Position numbers and translations under genes: made by a program. Shown piece by piece: positions 59,035 to 64,000 of a DNA stretch of 64,000 nt. Numbering within the stretch: position 1 is the first letter of the stretch; each line of letters begins with the position of its first letter. This DNA is from Pseudomonas marvdashtae (GTDB lineage Bacteria; Pseudomonadota; Gammaproteobacteria; Pseudomonadales; Pseudomonadaceae). The DNA is taken from positions 2,262,001-2,326,000 of the forward strand of contig NZ_JABWQX020000001.1 in assembly GCF_014268655.2 (NCBI RefSeq), read 5' to 3'. The notes under the pieces are model-generated. The model was not told the origin of the DNA. It searched no databases and worked only from the letters and a program-made list of their open reading frames with translations.

Positions 59035-61212
59035 ATGACACAGATTGGCCTCGCCGTGCCTACTGCTTCTCGGAGCGCGCCCCTTCGTGTTCCGCTCAAG
59101 ACGCTATTTGTCGTGCTGGCGCTGACTCTCAATGCCGCGCCGGGCTGGGCCCAGGACATGCCAGCGAATGTCGACGGCAAGCGCATCATCGCCGCCGATC
59201 AGGAGCCCGGTAACTGGATGAGCACCGGCCGCACCTACGACGAGCAGCGCTACAGCCCATTGAAGAAAATCAGCGACCAGAACGTCGGCCAGCTGGGGCT
59301 CGCCTGGAGCTACAAGCTGGACCTGGATCGGGGCGTCGAAGCCACGCCTATCGTGGTCGACGGCGTGATGTACACCACCGGTCCGTTCTCCGTGGTCTAC
59401 GCCCTGGACGCACGCGACGGCAAGCTGATCTGGAAGTACGACCCCAAGTCCGACCGCAACCGCGCCGGCGAGGCGTGCTGCGATGCGGTCAACCGTGGCG
59501 TCGCGGTGTGGAAGGGCAAGGTCTACGTGGGTGTGCTCGATGGTCGCCTGGAGGCCATCGATGCGAAGACCGGCCAGCGCGCCTGGTCGGTGGACACCCG
59601 GGCCGATCACACGCGCAGCTACACCATCACCGGTGCCCCTCGCGTGGTCAACGGCAAAGTGGTGATCGGCAACGGTGGTGCCGAGTTCGGCGTACGCGGT
59701 TATGTCACCGCCTACGACGCCGAAACCGGCAAGCAGGCCTGGCGTTTCTTCACGGTGCCGGGTGACCCCAAGCTGCCGCCGGAAGACAAGGCCATGGCCA
59801 TCGCCGCCAAGACCTGGCACGGCGATGCCTACGTTGCTCAAGGCGGTGGCGGCACGGCCTGGGACTCCTTCGCCTTCGACCCGGATCTGAATCTGCTGTA
59901 CATCGGCGTTGGCAACGGTTCGCTGTGGGACCCGAAATGGCGCAGCCAGGCCAAGGGCGACAACCTGTTCCTGTCCTCGATTGTCGCGGTCAATGCCGAC
60001 ACGGGCGAGTACGCCTGGCACTACCAGACCACGCCCGGAGACGCCTGGGACTACACCGCCACCCAGCACATGATCCTGGCGGACCTGCCGATCGATGGAA
60101 AGCCGCGCAAGGTGCTGATGCAGGCGCCGAAAAACGGGTTTTTCTACGTGATCGACCGCGCCACGGGTGAGCTGCTGTCGGCCAAGGGCATCGTTCCGCA
60201 AAGCTGGACCAAGGGCATGGACATGAAGACCGGGCGGCCCATCGTCGATGACGAGAACGCCGCGTACTGGAAGGACGGCAAGCGCAAGTTGGTCACGCCC
60301 GCGTTCTGGGGCGCCCACGACTGGCAGCCGATGTCCTACAACCCGAACACCGGCCTGGTGTACATCCCGGCGCACATCATGTCCGCCTATTACGAACACA
60401 TCCCCGAGGCGCCCAAGCGCAACCCGTTCAAGAGCATGTACCAACTGGGCCTGCGCACCGGGATGATGCCCGAGGACGCCGATGGGTTGCTGGAAATGGC
60501 CAAGGGCTGGTCGGGCAAACTCATCGCCTGGGACCCGGTCAAGCAGCAACCGGCCTGGGAAGTGCCCTACGTGACGATCTTCAACGGCGGCACCTTGAGC
60601 ACCGCCGGCAACCTGGTGTTCGAGGGCAGCGCCGATGGCCGGGTAATCGCCTATGCCGCCGATACCGGCAAGAAACTCTGGGAGCAGCCAGCGGCCAGTG
60701 GTGTCATGGCTGCGCCGATTACCTACAGCGTGGATGGTGAGCAATACGTCACCTTCATGGCCGGTTGGGGCGGTGCCTTCTCGACGTTCGCGGGTGCCTT
60801 GTCCTTGCGCGCCGGGGTCCGGCCGTTTTCCCAGGTGTTGACCTACAAACTGGGCGGCACCGCCAAGCTCAACGAGCCGGCACCGCTTGCCGACACCCCG
60901 AAACCGCCGCCATTGACCGGTGACACCGCCGCGGTGGACGCCGGCGGCAAACTTTATGACGGCTATTGCTCGCAGTGCCACGGCATCCATGCGGTCAGCG
61001 GCGGCGTGCTGCCGGACCTGCGCAAGCTGACGCCGGAAAAACACCAGATGTTCCTCGGCATTCTCTTCGGTGGCCGAGTGCCCGACGGCATGCCGTCCTT
61101 TGCCGACGCCTTCACGCCGGCACAGGTGGAGCAGATTCATCAATACCTGATCAAGCGCGCCCACGACCTGCAGCAGGAAGGCGGCGTCTGGAAAACCTTT
61201 AGCGCCAAATGA
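59035..61212 (+). CDS. PQQ-dependent quinohemoprotein alcohol dehydrogenase (type II)
   Basis: A 725-residue periplasmic enzyme. The signal peptide ends near PGWAQ. An eight-bladed propeller follows with the adjacent cysteine pair Cys148-Cys149 (GEACCDAVNRG) and the catalytic-Asp loop GDAWDYTATQ. A C-terminal cytochrome c domain has CSQCHG (Cys645, Cys648, His649) and a later Met in PDGMPSFADAF. The fused haem distinguishes it from ExaA. It oxidises alcohols to aldehydes. AGGAG ribosome site; sigma-54 promoter upstream; aldehyde dehydrogenase downstream completes the path to the acid. Confidence 0.94.
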   Translation: MTQIGLAVPTASRSAPLRVPLKTLFVVLALTLNAAPGWAQDMPANVDGKRIIAADQEPGNWMSTGRTYDEQRYSPLKKISDQNVGQLGLAWSYKLDLDRGVEATPIVVDGVMYTTGPFSVVYALDARDGKLIWKYDPKSDRNRAGEACCDAVNRGVAVWKGKVYVGVLDGRLEAIDAKTGQRAWSVDTRADHTRSYTITGAPRVVNGKVVIGNGGAEFGVRGYVTAYDAETGKQAWRFFTVPGDPKLPPEDKAMAIAAKTWHGDAYVAQGGGGTAWDSFAFDPDLNLLYIGVGNGSLWDPKWRSQAKGDNLFLSSIVAVNADTGEYAWHYQTTPGDAWDYTATQHMILADLPIDGKPRKVLMQAPKNGFFYVIDRATGELLSAKGIVPQSWTKGMDMKTGRPIVDDENAAYWKDGKRKLVTPAFWGAHDWQPMSYNPNTGLVYIPAHIMSAYYEHIPEAPKRNPFKSMYQLGLRTGMMPEDADGLLEMAKGWSGKLIAWDPVKQQPAWEVPYVTIFNGGTLSTAGNLVFEGSADGRVIAYAADTGKKLWEQPAASGVMAAPITYSVDGEQYVTFMAGWGGAFSTFAGALSLRAGVRPFSQVLTYKLGGTAKLNEPAPLADTPKPPPLTGDTAAVDAGGKLYDGYCSQCHGIHAVSGGVLPDLRKLTPEKHQMFLGILFGGRVPDGMPSFADAFTPAQVEQIHQYLIKRAHDLQQEGGVWKTFSAK

Positions 61213-61219
61213 ACGCCCG

Positions 61220-61254
61220 CGATGCAGGGGGGCGGGGCGCCCCTGCATCGTTTT
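61220..61254 (+). terminator. Intrinsic terminator or attenuator between the PQQ dehydrogenase and aldehyde dehydrogenase genes
   Basis: CGATGCAGGGG (61220-61230) pairs exactly with CCCCTGCATCG (61240-61250) over a 9-base loop and is followed by TTTT. It sits only 8 bases after the stop and 26 bases before the next ATG, so it should lower, not necessarily stop, read-through into aldA. Confidence 0.75.
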
Positions 61255-61279
61255 CGACACCGTCCGCGAGAGCAAGCAC

Positions 61280-62716
61280 ATGAACGAAATCATCGATTAC
61301 CAGAACTTCATCGCCAACGCCTTCGTTCCTGGCGACCCCAGCATCGAAGTGCGCAACCCGGCCAACGACCGACTGTTGGCGCGGGTGCCCGAAGCCAGTG
61401 GCGAGCACGTTGAAGCGGCTATTTCCGCGGCGCGCAAGGCGCAGAGAAGCTGGGCGGCCCGACCGGCCATCGAACGCGCCGGCTACCTGCGCAAGATCGC
61501 CAGCAAAGTGCGCGACAACGCCGAACGACTCGCCCACATCATTACCGCCGAGCAAGGCAAGGTGCTGGGGCTGGCGCGGGTGGAGGTCAACTTCACCGCC
61601 GATTACCTGGATTACATGGCCGAATGGGCACGGCGTCTCGAAGGTGAGGTGCTGACCAGCGACCGCGTCGGCGAAAGCATCTTCCTGCTGCGCAAACCCC
61701 TGGGTGTGGTGGCCGGTATCTTGCCGTGGAACTTTCCGTTCTTCCTGATCGCTCGCAAAATGGCGCCGGCCTTGGTGACCGGCAACACCATCGTGATCAA
61801 GCCCAGTGAAGAAACCCCGATCAATTGCTTCGAGTTCGCCCGCCTGGTGGCCGAGACCGACCTGCCGGCCGGGGTGTTCAACGTGGTCAGCGGCACGGGG
61901 GCGACAGTGGGGCATCAGCTGACCAGCCATGCCGGCATTGATCTGATCAGCTTTACCGGCAGCGTCGGCACTGGCTCGCGGATCATGGCCGCGGCGGCGC
62001 CGAACATCACCAAGCTCAACCTGGAACTGGGGGGCAAGGCGCCGGCTATCGTGCTCGCGGACGCCGACCTGGAGCTGGCGGTCAAGGCCGTCACCGCGTC
62101 GCGGGTGATCAACACCGGGCAAGTCTGCAACTGCGCCGAGCGGGTGTACGTCGAAAGCAAGGTCGCCGATCAGTTCATCGAGCAGATTGCCGCGTCGATG
62201 GCCGCTACCCGGTACGGCGACCCGCTGGCCAAAGACGATCTGGACATGGGGCCGCTGATCAATCAGGCCGCGCTGGACAAGGTCGCGCAAATGGTCAAGA
62301 GCGCCACGGGGCAGGGCGCCGAAGTGGTGACTGGCGGCGCCGTGGCCGACAAGGGCCAGGGTTTCCATTACCAGCCAACCGTTCTGGCCGGCTGTGGCAG
62401 CGACATGGCGATCATGCGCCAGGAGATCTTTGGCCCGGTGTTGCCGATCCAGATCGTCGAAGACCTGGACGAAGCCATCGCCCTGGCCAACGACAGCGAA
62501 TACGGCCTGACTTCATCGGTCTACACCCGCAGCCTGAGCGCGGCCATGCGCGCCAGTCATGAACTGGATTTTGGCGAAACCTACATCAATCGCGAGAACT
62601 TCGAAGCGATGCAGGGCTTCCATGCGGGCACGCGCAAGTCCGGTATTGGCGGCGCGGACGGCAAGCACGGCTTGTATGAATACACCCACACCCACGTGGT
62701 CTACATACAAATCTGA
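61280..62716 (+). CDS. aldA: NAD-dependent aldehyde dehydrogenase (AldA, lactaldehyde/glycolaldehyde type)
   Basis: A 478-residue ALDH: cofactor loop SFTGSVGTGSRI, general-base Glu in LNLELGGKAPAIVLADADL, and nucleophile Cys283 in TGQVCNCAERVYV. The Asn-Cys-Ala-Glu-Arg pattern after the nucleophile and the ending GADGKHGLYEYTHTHVVYIQ are typical of AldA. It would oxidise the aldehyde made by the PQQ enzyme upstream, after transfer to the cytoplasm. The ribosome site is weak. Confidence 0.9.
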   Translation: MNEIIDYQNFIANAFVPGDPSIEVRNPANDRLLARVPEASGEHVEAAISAARKAQRSWAARPAIERAGYLRKIASKVRDNAERLAHIITAEQGKVLGLARVEVNFTADYLDYMAEWARRLEGEVLTSDRVGESIFLLRKPLGVVAGILPWNFPFFLIARKMAPALVTGNTIVIKPSEETPINCFEFARLVAETDLPAGVFNVVSGTGATVGHQLTSHAGIDLISFTGSVGTGSRIMAAAAPNITKLNLELGGKAPAIVLADADLELAVKAVTASRVINTGQVCNCAERVYVESKVADQFIEQIAASMAATRYGDPLAKDDLDMGPLINQAALDKVAQMVKSATGQGAEVVTGGAVADKGQGFHYQPTVLAGCGSDMAIMRQEIFGPVLPIQIVEDLDEAIALANDSEYGLTSSVYTRSLSAAMRASHELDFGETYINRENFEAMQGFHAGTRKSGIGGADGKHGLYEYTHTHVVYIQI

Positions 62717-62732
62717 TCCATGGCCTGGGCCT

Positions 62733-62771
62733 AAAAAAATGCCGGCGCCCTGCACGGGGCGTCGGCATTTT
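62733..62771. terminator. Bidirectional terminator between aldA and the AcoR-type gene
   Basis: An A7 run leads into ATGCCGGCGCCC, a short loop and GGGGCGTCGGCAT followed by TTTT. The stem has one mismatch. A and T tracts on both sides let it serve both convergent genes. Confidence 0.85.
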
Positions 62772-62791
62772 CTATTGGCGCGGACGTGGTA

Positions 62792-64000
62792 TCAGGGCTG
62801 GTCGTTGGGCGCGACGACGCCGTGCTTTTTCATCTTGCGATACAGCGTCGAGCGCGAGATGCCCAGGTCCGTCGCGGCGGCGCTGATGTTCCAGCGATGC
62901 CGGCGCAGAGTGCCCAGCAAGTGGCGGGACTCTTCGCCGCCCAGTTGTTCTTCCAGATTGCCGGCCTGCGGCTTAACGCCGGTAGCCATTGGCAGCCTCT
63001 GCGGTGTCAGCAATTCGCAGGGCAGGCAGTCCAGATCGATCACGCCGCCTTCGGCCAGGGCCACCGCGTAGCGCAGGCTGTTGAGCAGCTGGCGAATGTT
63101 GCCGGGCCATGGGTAATCGAACAGGCATCGGCGGGCATCGGCGTCCAGCCGCAACCCGCGGGCGTCGGTCTGGGCTGCGAGCAGCGTGTCGATCAGCTCG
63201 GCTCGGTCACTGCGCTCGCGCAACGCCGGCAGCGCGAGGTTCATGCCGGCGAGGCGATAAAACAAGTCTTCGCGAAAGCGCTTCTCGCCGATCATGCTGT
63301 GCAGATCCTGATGGGTGGCCGAGATCACTTGGACGTCCAGCATCACCGGCGCCTCGGCCCCCAGTGGCGAAATTTCTCGTTCTGCCAGCACGCGTAGCAA
63401 GCGGGTTTGCAGGTGGGCGGGCATGTCGCCGATCTCATCGAGAAAGAGGGTGCCGCCGTTTGCCAGTTCCAGCTTGCCTTTCATGCCCTTTCGGTTGGCG
63501 CCGGTGAAGCTGCCGGCGCGATAGCCGAACAGTTCGCTCTCGATCAACGTCTCCGGGATAGCCGCGCAGTTCAGCGCAACGAAAGGTCCGGCGCGACGAC
63601 TGCTGGCATGGTGAATGGCACGGGCAAAGGCCTCCTTGCCGGTGCCGGTCTCGCCGGTGATCAGGATCGCAATGCCCTTGTCGATCACCTTGCGCACGCG
63701 CCGCACGTTCTGTTGCAGCCGGGCATCGCTACCTGCGAGTTGTTGCAGTTCCGGGTGGGCCTGAAGGGCGGGGCGGGCGACGGGCAGCGGGCGGTGCTGT
63801 TCGGAGGGGATACGCAGGCCGACGTCCAGCAAGGCCTCATCACGCAGGCCACGCAAGCGCACCCCCTGGGCGCCACCCTTGGTCAGCTGGAGCAATTCGT
63901 CCACCGTGGTTGGGAGCAGGCTGTCGATGCGAGCGCCGAGCAATCTGGGATTGTCGGCCAGATCCAAGGCGACAAACGCGGCACGGTTGGCCCCGATGAT
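62792..64000 (-). CDS. AcoR-type sigma-54-dependent activator (partial, N-terminus beyond window)
   Basis: The C-terminal 402 residues of an enhancer-binding protein whose frame stays open to the right edge. Visible parts: the end of a PAS-like sensor region (IIGANRAAFVALDLADNPRL), AAA+ domain (Walker A TGETGTGKE, sigma-54 loop GSFTGA, Walker B GGTLFLDEIGDMP) and a Fis helix-turn-helix (NISAAATDLGISRSTLYRKM). It converges on aldA across a shared terminator. By place and type it is the likely activator of the sigma-54 promoter before the PQQ dehydrogenase. Confidence 0.9.
   Translation of the reverse strand: MIGANRAAFVALDLADNPRLLGARIDSLLPTTVDELLQLTKGGAQGVRLRGLRDEALLDVGLRIPSEQHRPLPVARPALQAHPELQQLAGSDARLQQNVRRVRKVIDKGIAILITGETGTGKEAFARAIHHASSRRAGPFVALNCAAIPETLIESELFGYRAGSFTGANRKGMKGKLELANGGTLFLDEIGDMPAHLQTRLLRVLAEREISPLGAEAPVMLDVQVISATHQDLHSMIGEKRFREDLFYRLAGMNLALPALRERSDRAELIDTLLAAQTDARGLRLDADARRCLFDYPWPGNIRQLLNSLRYAVALAEGGVIDLDCLPCELLTPQRLPMATGVKPQAGNLEEQLGGEESRHLLGTLRRHRWNISAAATDLGISRSTLYRKMKKHGVVAPNDQP

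Noticed and set aside
59104..61293. A 729-codon open frame on the minus strand across the PQQ dehydrogenase gene
   Set aside because: It is exactly antisense to an unmistakable PQQ enzyme, is rich in Arg, Gly, His and Val without any domain pattern, and is the usual third-position GC shadow.
1..64000. tRNA, rRNA, CRISPR array, insertion sequence or prophage
   Set aside because: Searched by eye for regular repeats, transposase motifs and tRNA-like cloverleaf ends; none found.

Overview
The window is GC-rich chromosomal DNA that reads as a Pseudomonas of the fluorescens group. The basis is its gene families: a PQQ alcohol dehydrogenase with aldehyde dehydrogenase, AcoR-type sigma-54 activators, DctA, a D-tartrate dehydratase, MocR and LysR regulators. 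Codon use and operon style (many 4-bp ATGA overlaps) also fit. The assignment is inferred from gene content, not from a marker gene. No tRNA, rRNA, CRISPR array, transposase or prophage gene was found.

Region 1 (1-14361) is most of a type III secretion system (T3SS). From 5354 on, the order secretin N-part, needle candidate, sctI, J, K, L, N, O, Q, R, S, T, U is that of the rhizobial (Rhc) family and the second T3SS of some P. syringae, not the canonical Hrp1 order. The secretin is split. A short N0/N1-like protein (5354-5959) is encoded apart from a Tad-pilus-like (CpaC/RcpA) secretin (2644-3963). Beside the latter lie a CpaD-like lipoprotein and, inverted, a TadD-like TPR lipoprotein, so the whole outer-membrane module looks borrowed from Tad pili. 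SctU lacks the NPTH autocleavage motif. SctD, effectors, translocators and an HrpL-type sigma factor are not in the window.

Region 2 (14366-23270) holds a winged-helix/NB-ARC regulator, a stand-alone CheB-type methylesterase, and a probable mevalonate-catabolism operon. That operon has a class II HMG-CoA reductase with all catalytic residues, a small membrane protein and a TctA-like permease, and is divergent from a MocR regulator with a visible operator.

Region 3 (23401-43991) is a surface-polysaccharide locus. It has an ABC-2 exporter (wzm on minus, wzt on plus, divergent), wecB, two large GT4+GT2 glycosyltransferases, further GT2/GT4/GT-C enzymes, GtrA, a methyltransferase, a GMC oxidoreductase, two epimerase-like proteins and a 2OG-Fe(II) oxygenase. 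The Wzt-type ATPase is fused to a polysaccharide pyruvyl transferase domain. Several genes in this locus need non-ATG starts, one possibly ATT.

Region 4 (44119-52767) is ordinary accessory metabolism: a LhgO-like FAD oxidase, a VOC protein, a LysR, an F420-type NADP-binding reductase, an SDR with a divergent TetR and two clear palindromic operators, then dctA and D-tartrate dehydratase with a divergent LysR.

Region 5 (52770-64000) holds two sigma-54 circuits. The first is a Gfo/Idh dehydrogenase, sugar isomerase and sugar-binding-protein operon with a consensus -24/-12 promoter and paired GACATGTC sites, next to a divergent AcoR-type activator. The second is a PQQ-dependent quinohemoprotein alcohol dehydrogenase plus aldehyde dehydrogenase, with its own -24/-12 promoter and a GACA/TGTC palindrome, followed by a second AcoR-type activator that runs off the right edge. 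A haloacetate-dehalogenase-like hydrolase lies between the two circuits.
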